Source: Gnetum montanum | Lineage: Eukaryota; Streptophyta; Gnetopsida; Gnetales; Gnetaceae | Length of the DNA: 22,019 nt | Direction of reading: 5' to 3' | Assembly (NCBI GenBank): GCA_015680685.1 | Contig: MNCI01008068.1 | Span: 570,115 to 592,133, forward strand | Shown here: positions 10,272 through 19,393 of the stretch, piece by piece | Layout of the letters: every line of letters starts with the position of its first letter | Numbering within the stretch: position 1 is the stretch's first letter | Program-made: the position numbers and the translations under genes | Notes under the pieces: model-generated | Told to the model about the DNA's origin: nothing | Databases searched by the model: none | What the model saw: only the letters and a program-made list of their open reading frames with translations

Positions 10272-10276
10272 GAGGA
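10272..10276 (+). repeat. Target-site duplication, right copy (GAGGA)
   Basis: Follows the copia 3' LTR and pairs with AAGGA at 3972-3976, one transition apart. Confidence 0.8.
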
Positions 10277-10730
10277 ATACCAAAAGACCTTTAATTCCAT
10301 CAAAAAATCCTTAACCACTATTATTTTTCTTCACCCTCCATAATTTGATCAAGCTTTCTATCTTTATCTTTTTAAATATAATCATTTCATACCCACCATG
10401 CTCTTTCAAAGGAAAGAAGATGGAGTTGGTCTTCCTGTATACTACATATCTCATCCTTTCTTAGACTATGAGAATGAATATTTTAATATCAAAAAGTCTT
10501 GTATTCATTGTCAAAAAGTGGAGACATTATCTTCTTAATACTAAGGTATTTATTATCTACAAAGATAACATCCTTCAAATCATTACTAACAAAACTTCCA
10601 ACAACCATCACTTAGCTTGTTGGAAGACCTTTCTCATTAAGTTTGATCTTATTTTTCTATCTCAACTCTCATTAAAACATCAACCTATAGCTGATCTCAT
10701 CTCTTTCTCTAAAACAACTAAAATGTTTCA
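10272..10730 (+). pseudogene. Tat-type gypsy pol fragment 2: end of RT and RNase H
   Basis: This picks up the gypsy reading frame in the very codon where 3976 left off. TFNSIKKSLTT near 10290 is the RT-RNase H connection. PVYYISHPFLDYENEY near 10434 is typical gypsy RNase H. The frame then shifts by one base near 10490. KKWRHYLLNTKV near 10514 and the HQPIADLI segment near 10680 finish the domain (family RHYLL and IADQL). Several catalytic positions do not match the family, so it is inactive. Confidence 0.85.
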
Positions 10731-10739
10731 TAGCTTACA

Positions 10740-11177
10740 TTGTCATGCTAAGGAATTGGATGTTATCCTTTATTTCGATGAAGCACATACTTCCTTTAGA
10801 TCTAGTACAACATGTGTCCTTATTCTTTCCATTAAGCAATTTCTTTATTAGCTTTACAAGCTTGAATTTCCTTTCACTAACAATGTAGCTCAATGCAAGA
10901 CTTTAATACAAGTTCTCTTTCTAGATTTGTAAAATTAGGTCAAACCATTATTTTTTATGATGACACTCAACTCATCAAAAATAAAGTTTATAATGACTAT
11001 GATTGCAAGCCTCCCTACTTAGTTTCTTATCTACAAATGGCTAAGAAACTTATCTTTTCCTTGAATACTTATATCTTAAGTCACATCCCACCTTTCAAAA
11101 ACATGCTAGCAAATGCATTGATAACCTTTGTAATCTATGATGATCATCCACTATGCGAGATCAACCCATGCAATTAA
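10740..11177 (+). pseudogene. Second, archaeal-type RNase H (aRNH) of Tat-type gypsy
   Basis: Tat-lineage gypsy elements carry an extra RNase H between the first RNase H and integrase. Here LDVILYFDEAHTSF near 10758 stands for the family W.MFFDGS start. FPFTNNVAQCKTL near 10869 matches FPCTNNMAEYEAL, with the catalytic Glu changed to Gln. YDDTQLIKNKV near 10957 matches GDSQLIINQV and keeps its Asp. MAKKLIFS and HIPPFKNMLANAL near 11037-11120 match the family end, with Asp of ADAL changed to Asn. A frame change near 10905 joins the two halves. This domain is the main evidence for the Tat assignment. Confidence 0.8.
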
Positions 11178-11239
11178 TTTGCTTGATGCTTGTTACACAA
11201 TCTCCTAATGTCTTGATAAGTGCTATCAACATAGATGAT

Positions 11240-12450
11240 GATAATCAGCAATAGATTAATCTTGTTCATTACCTCACTACTGGGGAAACTTCTATCATCT
11301 CACACCTACAAAAAAGGATACTTTACTCAAACATAGCCATTATTTTCAATTAATGAATCCTAAAATCCTATGTCAAGTTTATTCTATAGGTGTTATTTTA
11401 CATTGTCGTAGTCATGGAGAGTCTAAGATAGTCCTTAAATAGGTTCACTTAGGAGGTTATAGTAGACATTTAGGTTCATGCTTCTTAGTTGCTCACATAA
11501 TTTCATTAAGCTATTGGTGATCAATCTTAGCCAAAGATGCATATCATGTAGTCAAGGCATGTGATACTTACTAAAGGAATGGCTCTCTTATCTATATCCA
11601 TTCACAAGAGCTTAAAATGTCTTATTGATGCTATTAGCCCTCCTTCATCTATTGGGCATCAATTTATTTTAATTACCTTGAAATAATTTACTAAGTGGGT
11701 AAAGTTTGCTTCTTTACATTCCACCAAGTCCCACTTCATCTACTCCTTCATCCTTAATCACGTCGTAACATGCTTTGACATACCTCTCCAAATTATAAGT
11801 AATAACAAATAATAGTTCAAATGTAAGGAGGTATCTAATTTCTGTTCCATGTACCACATCACCCAATCCTTTTAATCACATTATTATCCTTAGTCTAATA
11901 GCCATGTTGAGTTCACTAATAAAATTTTCATCCACTTTCTATGTATCATGGTTAATAAAACCCACTACAAATGGGACATATAGCTATCCTATGACCTTTG
12001 AGTTTATCATAATACTTTTCAAATAACTATTGATCATTCTTCATACTTTCTAACCTATAGTTCTAAGGCCACCTTACCAATTGAGCTTTATATCCCATCT
12101 CTCCATGTTGCTCTTCATGATTTCTATTTAGATCAAGATAAGAACAACATGTGATGTGTCAAGTTGGATCTTATTAAAGAACATCAACAAGGTGCTTCTT
12201 AACAACTACATAAATATCAAGTAGATATTTAGTGTCACCATTCTAGACATGTTTGAATTAAAGAGATTCATAAGGACAATCTGGTTCTCCACCATTTTCT
12301 AAATCCTAGAGATACAAAGTTCTCTCCCAACAAGTAAGGTTCCTTTTTGGTGGTTCAATCTCTATAGAATGGCACCTACATTTTGTCTAATCTAGAAGAA
12401 CACTAGTTTCTAAATCCTATCAATAGAAGCTTTCTCAAATGCTAATACAT
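11240..12450 (+). pseudogene. Tat-type gypsy integrase remnant
   Basis: The order follows plant gypsy integrase. YLTTGE near 11276 is the usual spacer. VHLGGYSRH near 11447 gives the two zinc-binding His residues. KDAYHVVKACDTY near 11534 keeps one Cys of the CX2C pair; the second is Tyr. The core is FTKWVKFASLHS near 11690 and FDIPLQIISNN near 11775, where Asp of the SDNG box is Asn. HVEFTNK near 11903 keeps the third acidic residue. PIELYIPSLHVAL near 12078 and NPRDTKFSPNK near 12302 are the C-terminal parts. NPINRSFLK near 12414 corresponds to the usual last motif (NPINGKYLK). Many stops are present. Confidence 0.8.
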
Positions 12451-12530
12451 GTAGCCAGACTATAGCATTGAAATTATTGACTATTCAAGACCCAAATAAG
12501 TGTTCTTCCAACAAAATGTTTCTTTTGTTC

Positions 12531-13560
12531 AAGCTTCTCTACTACTATGATGGAATACATACTATGTCAAGATAATAGGTTTTCTCTAAATTCTATTTTT
12601 CTTGCATTGTTTTGCTTCTACAATCCCCTCTCTATCTCATATCCAAATATCTTTCTAGCTATTTTTCTCCTATTTTCCTATGTGACATATCCCATGCTAC
12701 TCCATGTGTTTACCATAACTAGTGAGGTTTTTGAGTGATCAAATACCTCATTAGCTCATGTAAGGATATGATTAAACATATTATTAATTAGAATAAGGAG
12801 TGATTACATTGATAGTATATATATGACATCCTTTTCAATCATACAATGTGCAAGATTTATCCATGCCCTACTTTTATGGTATAGCACCATTCTTATGATA
12901 TGTGTATGGATGATATCATATTTTCTTTCCCTACGTTTTTCTTTCTACTTTCCTGTACTATATTTTCTTCTTCTTCATCTCATCCCCTCTTCTTATCTAT
13001 TTCCATTCCTATTTATATTTAGCATTAATGAGATTGAATGAATATATTTTCCTTGATGTATTAAGGGACTATTGAGTGTAGAGTAATGTAAGAAGTATGA
13101 AATCTATATATGAGTATTGTAAGGCAAAGGTTGACTTTAGGGATTTAGCTATGAACCACTTCTATGACATAGCATCCCACCATTGGTTTATTGGCAATGT
13201 CCCTAACATGCTTTTCCCTATACTTATTGCTTTTTCTTTTTACTTTCTACTATCACCCTTTCTTTCTCTATTCATTTGTCATTTCATGCTCTAAATTGCT
13301 GAGGTTAAACAAATCTCTTCTTCAATCTAATGAGGGTGTGATTAAGAGAATTAAATGAGTTAGGGAGTGTTATATCTATATTCTATGTATGCTTTCTAGG
13401 ATCTGGCTAAGCCCAACTTCTATGATGTAGCACTCCATCATAAGTGTATTAGGGATGTCCTAGAATTTCTTCTCTATAATCTTACTTTGTTTAATCCACT
13501 CACATGTATCTACTAGATCATGTCTTTTCTTGATGAATTCTCCTTCTACTTCTCAGTAGT
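12531..13560 (+). repeat. Diverged tandem repeats, unit about 260-290 bp
   Basis: Three segments align: 12851-12890, 13139-13182 and 13398-13440. They share an anchor near CTTCTATGRNRTAGCA followed by a CCAT block; spacings are about 288 and 259 bases. Each is followed by a long pyrimidine-rich tract and then a TGAGG or TGAGA block (12723, 13028, 13302). A weaker fourth unit may begin near 12531. Tandem repeats in the 3' untranslated region are a known trait of Tat/Ogre elements, which fits a place just after integrase. Short hydrophobic-looking reading frames here come from the T-rich tracts. Confidence 0.45.
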
Positions 13561-13567
13561 ATCCATC

Positions 13568-13579
13568 AAGAGGAGACAA
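13568..13579 (+). other. Possible polypurine tract of the Tat-type element
   Basis: AAGAGGAGACAA stands directly before TATTACATTC, which may be a decayed LTR start (TG to TA). It is the best purine run after the gypsy integrase. No matching 5' LTR is present to confirm it. Confidence 0.3.
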
Positions 13580-14212
13580 TATTACATTCAATTTTTCTTT
13601 TTCTACATAATTCAAATTCTTGGATATGTTCTATAGCTTTTTAGCATTAAATCCATCTTTAGCAACCAAAATTTAATGTCCTGCATAATCTACAAGGTAG
13701 TTTATGCATAAGTCAAATTCTTGGATATCTTCAACTTGCTAAAAGTAACATTTTTCATCATTAGCAACATAATTTTGGTTCTTCTTCTATGACTTCTAAT
13801 TTTGACATTTGACCTTAGCTCTAGTATCAATTCTATCTCCAACTTTTAACATCTAGTGTCAAACACACTTATGATGTCTAACATCATCTCTTCGACATCT
13901 AGTGTCAATACCACCTTTGACATTTGACATTGATTTCCAAGGTAATTATCTATATATTAGTTCTCCTATCCATAATCTTCTAGAATCTTTTAAAAGATTC
14001 CATGGATCCCAACGCATCATTTCTTCATGATCTACAGGGTATTTTCAGCCTAGAAATAGGAGGCTACCCCTAAACAAAAAGACGTTAACATTTTGAATCT
14101 TCAGTTTGTGCTTTCAACTAGTACTTTTACTTGAATTTTTAGCTCTCTTTCTCTACTACATAGCATAGTTAGTATTATTCAAAATTTGTAATTTTAAAAT
14201 CCCTTACAAAAA
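13580..14212 (+). other. Non-coding stretch, possibly part of a gypsy 3' LTR
   Basis: No gene is seen. Short direct repeats occur: TCAAATTCTTGGATAT at 13612-13627 and 13713-13728, ACATCTAGTGTCAA at 13849-13862 and 13895-13908, and TTTGACATTTGAC at 13801-13813 and 13917-13929. If the tract at 13568 is the PPT, this is LTR sequence into which the chromovirus-like element later inserted. That reading is inference. Confidence 0.35.
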
Positions 14213-14217
14213 CTTTG
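14213..14217 (+). repeat. Target-site duplication, left copy (CTTTG)
   Basis: Directly precedes the LTR start TGATAAGG and is identical to 19991-19995. Confidence 0.85.
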
Positions 14218-14424
14218 TGATAAGGGCATTACCTAGCCCATGTCTAATTCTCATTATGTTGGGACATATATTTTGGTATGTTGTTCTGGTTATCCTTTGA
14301 TGTTGTTTTATTGATGATGATCTCAAGGTGTTTTAGCATATCCATTTTCTTGATCCTTTTCATTCTTAAAGTATTTTTTCATTGTAGAATTTTTAAAAAA
14401 TTACATTTTAGATCAATTTCCATC
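14218..14424 (+). repeat. 5' LTR remnant of the chromovirus-like element
   Basis: TGATAAGGGCATTACCTAGC aligns with the 3' LTR start TGATGAGGACATAACCTAGC. The alignment holds for about 140 bases (CATCTAATCCTC versus CATGTCTAATTCTC, then the TTATGTT and GATGATC blocks). The rest of the 846-bp LTR, the PBS and most of the leader are missing before the gag ATG at 14425. An internal deletion of more than 600 bases is the simplest reading. CCATCA at 14420-14425 could be a surviving LTR end, but no PBS follows it. Confidence 0.7.
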
Positions 14425-15634
14425 ATGCCTCCAAAGGAAAAGATAGTTCAAGCTTTGTCAAGTAACATGAATGACATGAGAAATGCTCTCAATCTTATTG
14501 TTGAGAAACTTGACAAGCTCAAAGAGAACAAAGGACATGCTACTTCACCGAAAGCATCCAAGAAAGGGTATAATTCATGCAATTATTCATGAATACCTTC
14601 TTCAAAACATTCCTCAATGTCATTAAAAGATGATTTTCCTTTTGAAAATGAATACTTGAAAGAAGAAGAAGCTCAAGATGATGCTTTTCTTCATACTCAT
14701 AGTATTAAAAATAAGTCTCAAGTTTTTATTTTTCCTAGGAAAGGAGAAAAGAAACTTTCTTCTAAGCCTCAAGGAAAGGAAAGTGAAGGAATTGAAGTCA
14801 CTCTTGTAAAATCTTTTAGACATGCTTCAAGAATACCACATTTTGAAGTCAAATCCTTTGATGGCATGGAAGGAACTTAATATTCTCTCTCTCTCTTAGC
14901 TAAAAATGATTAACAAGTACTTTGAACTTGAAGATGTAGAAAGGCATCAAAAAGTGTCTTATGTTGAAACCATATTAAAAGGCATGGAACTTTTATGGTG
15001 GGAGAAGAAAAGTCATACTTACAAGGTGAACAATGGTACTCCTATCAAGGATTTGTCTTTAATGTAGTTCATGCTCAAGTGAAAATTTGAGAAGACTCAT
15101 CATAGACAAGAGGCCATCCAAAAATTGAAGTACCTAAGGCAAGGTTATAAGAGTGTGAAGGACTATTACATGGAATTTTGTAAAGACTTCTAGCTTGCAA
15201 AAGTTCATTGGGATGATTATAAACAAGCATCCAACTTTCAAGGAGGATTGAAAATGGATTATCAACAAGAGCTAACCTTCTATGAGTCTCAAACATTGGA
15301 GAGGCTTTTGAATTAGCTCTTAAGGCCAAAAAGAAATTCCAAGGCTATAATAGAGATCCTAAATCTTCTAAAGGCAAGTACTCAAAAGCTTCTAAAGATG
15401 AGAAAGAAGCCAAGGACAAGGAAAATGCCAAAGAAGACACAAAGGAGAAGCAAGAGAAGTTTAAGGAGGAGCAAGATTTCAAGAAAAAATATTTTAAGAA
15501 TGAAAAGGGTCAAGGAAATGGCTATGCATCCAAAGTTCAATGCTTTAATTGTGATGAAAGGTGACATGAGAAATGGGAGTGTAAAAATCCAAACACCTTC
15601 AAAGACAAGGAAATTCAAACACTACAAAATTAAC
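14425..15634 (+). pseudogene. Chromovirus-like gag, three frame segments
   Basis: The start at ATG 14425 (MPPKEK) is followed by a Lys/Glu-rich, coiled-coil-like N-terminus in frame to 14880, broken by a stop at 14590. A one-base change near 14902 leads to MINKYFELEDVERHQK (ATG 14906) and LLWWEKK near 14992, the usual gypsy gag core. The frame continues through KYLRQGYKSVKDYYMEF and the GGLKMDYQQEL segment near 15242. Near 15300 the frame returns, giving EAFELALKAKKKF, then a long Lys/Glu-rich stretch. The end is a zinc knuckle CFNC-X4-H-X4-C at 15541-15582. All four zinc ligands survive, but a TGA at 15562 stands where Gly is usual. Confidence 0.82.
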
Positions 15635-15691
15635 CTTTAATAAAGGTAATTAGCCTGCACCAATGATTAAAAATATTACTAAAATTAATTC

Positions 15692-16150
15692 TTGTGGTTT
15701 ATGGGAAATGTTAATGCTAATGAAGATCCTAGAAGAAATATTCTCTTTAGGATTAGAGCTAGGTGTCTAGATAGTGGTGAATGGATACACATTTTAATTG
15801 ATGGTGGATATCAAGAAAATGTAATTTCTACAAAGATTATTTCTAAGCTTGGTTTGAAGACATTTCTACTTCCTAGGCCCTATAGAGTCCATTGGCTTTC
15901 CAAAGATCATTTCCAATAAGTTAAGGAGAACTGTATGTTATCTTTTAAAATTTGTTCTTTTAAAGATAAGGTACATTGTGACATCCTTCCTATTTATTGT
16001 GCTAATGTTAGTTTGGGAAGACCTTGGAACTTTAACAATAAGGCTTCTTTTAGTGGTGCAATAAATGTTTATTCTATATGAAAATAAGATGGAATACATA
16101 AACTCATTCCTATGACTTGGTAATAGTATAAGGAAAATATTCCTATTAAT
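15692..16150 (+). pseudogene. Chromovirus-like aspartic protease
   Basis: The frame from 15692 runs through stops at 15917 and near 16078. HILIDGGYQENVIS near 15788 is the active-site region. The family reads IDSGS here; this copy has Asp-Gly-Gly. LGLKTFLLPRPYRVHWL near 15848 and VSLGRPWNFN near 16010 are strongly family-like (LGRPW closes the protease fold). The protease would cleave Gag-Pol. The Ser-to-Gly change at the catalytic triplet probably impairs it, and the stops make it dead in any case. Confidence 0.82.
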
Positions 16151-16156
16151 GCTACA

Positions 16157-17060
16157 TTGATCTTTCTTAGTGAGCAAGAGTACCTACAAGCACATGAAGA
16201 GACTAGGCATGGTTTTTTCATCATGTTAACACTTGAAACAAGTGAAAAGGAGAATACGAATGAACTTCCTCCAATGGTGAAACTTTTAACATTAGAATTT
16301 TCTAATTTTTTAAAGGGAAAATTGGAACAACTTCCACTAATGAGATCCTTCAAACATCAAATAGACTTCATACCAGGAGATATAATTCCAAATGAAAAAG
16401 CCTACTACATGAGTCTAAATCAAAGGGAAGAATTGAGTAAATAAGTGAATTACGCTCCAATGATTTTATTAATGAATCCATCTCTTTTTATTTTGTTCCA
16501 ACTATATTAATACCAAAGAAAAATTACAATGAATTAAGAATGTGCAAAGATTCTAGGGTTGTAAATAGAATTACTATTATGTATAGATTCCTATTCCTAA
16601 GATGGATGATGTTCTTGATGTGCTTGCCAATACTAAGATTTTTTTCTAAAATTGATTTAAAAATTGGTTACTATTAAATAAGGATTAGATCAAGAGATGA
16701 ATGGAAAATATCCTTTACGACTTTGGTTGTCTGATATGAGTGGTCAATCATGTCCTTTGGGCTAACTAATGCTCTAGCCACATTTATGAGGCTCATGCAT
16801 GAGGTCCTAAGGGATTTTATTGGTAAATGTTACATTGTTTTCTTTAATGACATCCTTGTATATAGTTCTAAATAAGAGGACCATGTACAACATTTGAGGA
16901 TGATATGATCCAGGTTACAAGATCCAAAATCAATAATTAATACCAAGAAATGCCACTTCATGAAGAAAGAAATTATTACCTAGGTCATGTTGTCTCCAAG
17001 AAGCAAGTCAAAATGGAACCAAGCAAGAATAAGATAATCAAGAAATGGCCTTGACCTAGA
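16157..17060 (+). pseudogene. Chromovirus-like reverse transcriptase
   Basis: The protease-RT linker is open from 16157 to 16444 and includes KHQIDFIPGDIIPNEKAYY near 16350 (family HQIDF.PG...PN..AYR). The frame shifts near 16440: SNDFINESIS, then ILIPKK near 16507 and RMCKDSRVVNRIT near 16538. It shifts again near 16585 (IPIPKMDDVLDVL). SKIDLKIGYY near 16645 keeps the first catalytic Asp, and MSFGLTNALATFMRLMH is at 16750-16800. The catalytic box is FFND at 16840-16851 in place of YFDD, so one Asp is Asn. GHVVSKKQVKMEP follows near 16983. Confidence 0.88.
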
Positions 17061-17660
17061 GAAGTGGGAGAGGTGAGATCTTTTCTTGGTTTGATTGTCT
17101 TCAATAGATGATTTATTAGAAATTTCAGTTCTATTGCATGGCCTATGCTCTCTTATTTAAAGAAAAATTTAGCCTTTGTATGGGATAATGAGAAAGAAAA
17201 ATCCTTTCAAACATTGAAAGAGAAAATTTATAGTGCTTTGGTTTTGGCAATTTGAAATTTCTTAAAATTATTTAAGTAGAAGTAGATACAAGTAGGCTTG
17301 CTATTAGAGGTGTCATTTCTAAAGAGGATACCCAATTGTATTGTTTTCCAAAAAATTACATGAATTTAGATAAAACTATAGTGTGTATGAAAATGAGTTA
17401 TATGCTAAACTTCAAGCCATTAAACATTAGAGACATTACTTGTTAATAATAGAGTTTTTTTATTGACTAATCATAGAGAACTTCATTTTTTGAATTCTTA
17501 AAAGAAATTGAGTGCCAAGCATATGAAATGGATAAAGCAATTGCACAAATTTCATTTTGTTTTGAAACATAGGAGTAGCAAGTCTAATGTTGTCATTGAT
17601 GATTTTTCTAGAGTTTATATTCTTTATTCTAATGTGGAATTTCAAGGATTTAACTCTTTT
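17061..17660 (+). pseudogene. Chromovirus-like RT thumb and RNase H remnant
   Basis: GEVRSFLGLIVFN near 17068, FIRNFSSIAWPMLSYLKKN near 17112 and FVWDNEKEKSFQTLKEK near 17177 are the RT thumb and connection. RNase H follows in poor condition: EVDTSRLAIRGVIS near 17279, LFSKKLHEFR near 17345, YENELYAKLQAIKH near 17385 and HRELHFLNS near 17469. It closes near 17583 with SNVVIDDFSR, where the family has NVVADALSR. The family's catalytic Asp survives only at the first site. Several frame changes and stops interrupt it. Confidence 0.75.
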
Positions 17661-18560
17661 GCTTAATTATATCCTAATGACAAGAATTTTTGTGTAGTTT
17701 GGAAGGAATTATTCTTTCCATTATTGGGAAGGATTTATTTTATGAAAAGCTTATCATTTGAAAAATGGGATTTTATTTAAGGATGAAATTTTTTTTATTC
17801 CAAATTATGATTTAAAGTACACATTCCTTGAGGAGAAACACCAAAAAGTGACATAGCTACACATATGGGCAAGACCAAGACATTAGAATTGGTGAGAAAA
17901 AATCACTTTTGGCAAAGTATATATAGTGATGTGGTTAAATTTGTAAAATAATGCTATGTTTTTCAAAATTTGAAAGAGAGAAAAAGTGTATATGATCATT
18001 ATTTACATTGGCCAATTCCAAATTCTTCTTGGAAAAGTGTTTCCCTGGACTTTGTTTGTGGCATTCCTAATACAAGATCTGGTAATGATTCTTTACTTGT
18101 TATAACAGATAGATTTATCAAGATGGCTTATTTTATTCCATGCAAGAAAAGTAGTGATGCTTTCCATGTTGCACATTTATCATTTCAACATGTTGTGATG
18201 CTACATGTCATTTCTTTAAACATTATGAGTGATAGGAATGTCAACTTTACCAACCATTTTTGGACATCACTTTGGAAACTACTTGGAACCAAGTTGTCTT
18301 TTTCCATAGCCTATCACATTCACACTGATGAATAAACTAAAGTTGTGAATAGGTATCTATTGAATATCTTGATGTGTTTGTGTGAGGATTAGTCTCAAAG
18401 GTGGAAAAACATGTTTGTCCATGCTAAATTCCCATATAATAATGCTTTCCATTATAGCATTGGTAAGAGTCCCTTTATGGAAAATTATGGGTTTTCACTA
18501 AGAATGGTTTATGAGTTGAGGAAATTTGAAGATTATGCCTCTTTGAGTTCAGACTTTGTG
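17661..18560 (+). pseudogene. Chromovirus-like integrase
   Basis: THMGKTKTLELVRKNHFW near 17860 is the His side of the zinc finger. CYVFQN near 17952 has lost the second Cys to Phe. The catalytic core is well kept and open from 17970 to 18335: VSLDFVCGIP with the first Asp at 18048-18050, then DRFIKMAYFIPCKK near 18105, and MSDRNVNF with the second Asp at 18231-18233. The third acidic position reads TDE-stop-TKVVNR (family TDGQTEVVNR), so Glu has become Lys at 18339-18341. HAKFPYNNAFHYSIGKSPF near 18419 follows. The stretch 17690-17830 before the finger is the usual spacer in poor condition. Confidence 0.88.
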
Positions 18561-19130
18561 GAGCAAGTGAGAGAATTACATTAGCAAGTTAAATCTTACT
18601 TGGAGAAAAAGACAAAGATTATGTCTTCCAAGGCCAATGAGGACAAGAGGATAATTAATTTCTAGATTTGTGATTATGTTTGGCTTTACTTAAGAAAGGA
18701 AACACAAAAGAATATTCTCTTCTACAAGTTGAAGTCAAGGAGAATTGGTTCATTTTAGATTAGGACCAAAATCAATCCAAATGCTTATAATATTGACTTA
18801 CCCAATGATTTGCCAATTTCTTGTGTTCTAAATGTTTCAAATTTGAGCCCATACCTTGGGATTGTGATTGCATTAGACTTGCGGAATAGTCATGAGATCC
18901 TCAAATATGTACTTGAAGACTCAAACTCATCAAGTTGTCAAGGAAAGCAATTGTGCTACAAGCAAAGGAGGCTAGGAGCATAATAGGTAGAAAAGTGCAT
19001 GAGTACTTGGTGCATGGAATGATGGAAGTTCTAAAAATTCCATTTGGATCCATGAGAAGGATTTGTCTTTGTGGCGACTTAATGTTATCCCAAGTGTATA
19101 GCCACCTTTAAAGAATAAGTTTAAATTCTT
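18561..19130 (+). pseudogene. Chromovirus-like integrase C-terminus and possible chromodomain tail
   Basis: DYVWLYLRKET near 18672 and NPNAYNIDLPNDLPISC near 18777, then NVSNLSPYLGI near 18832, are the standard integrase C-terminal (GPY/F-type) motifs. Beyond these, KVHEYLVHGM near 18991 and, one frame away, NSIWIHEKDL near 19036 resemble chromodomain pieces (EYLVKW and a TWV/EDL end). Chromodomains direct integration to marked heterochromatin. This part is short and frame-broken, so the chromodomain call is tentative. Confidence 0.6.
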
Positions 19131-19144
19131 AAGGGTAGGAGAGA
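19131..19144 (+). other. Polypurine tract of the chromovirus-like element
   Basis: AAGGGTAGGAGAGA lies immediately before the 3' LTR start TGATGAGG; one T interrupts the purines. Confidence 0.75.
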
Positions 19145-19393
19145 TGATGAGGACATAACCTAGCTTACATCTAATCCTCAATATGTTTGTACATAGATGT
19201 TTGTATGTTATTGTATTTATATTTTGGTGTTATTTTGTTGTTGATGACCTTAAGATATTTTGACATGTCTAGGGGTATTTTGAACCTATTTTGATGAACC
19301 TATGAGGTTCCAAGTTTAATGGGAACTTATTTGAAGGTGTCTAGAGGTTTCAAACCTCAAAACAAGCATCCTGAAATTTTGGCCTATTTGGAG

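Larger units (their letters stand above)
2694..12450 (+). mobile_element. Tat-type Ty3/gypsy element, pol region, split by a nested copia element
   Basis: The coding half of an old Ty3/gypsy element survives in two pieces, 2694-3976 and 10272-about 12450, separated by a 6.3 kb copia insertion. The domain order is RT, RNase H, a second RNase H-like domain, integrase. The extra RNase H (aRNH) before integrase marks the Tat/Ogre/Retand group of plant gypsy elements. No gag or protease was recognised upstream, so the 5' part is missing or decayed beyond recognition. The 3' untranslated region probably continues past 12450 and may reach a PPT near 13568. All domains are broken by stops and frameshifts, so the copy is dead. 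Confidence 0.8.

Noticed and set aside
12547-13294. Three short plus-strand frames coding hydrophobic, membrane-like peptides
   Set aside because: They lie in the T-rich tracts of the diverged tandem repeats; they share no motif and no consistent start context.
14278-14424. Upstream extension of the gag frame before ATG 14425
   Set aside because: It overlaps the 5' LTR remnant and has a hydrophobic composition unlike gag; MPPKEK is the natural start.
14623-14823. Minus-strand open frame opposite gag
   Set aside because: Antisense shadow of a Lys/Glu-rich gag segment, which reads as Phe/Ser/Leu on the other strand; the same applies to 15382-15618.
18972-19181. Minus-strand open frame near the end of the chromovirus-like pol
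   Set aside because: It spans the integrase tail, PPT and LTR start on the opposite strand; no motif.
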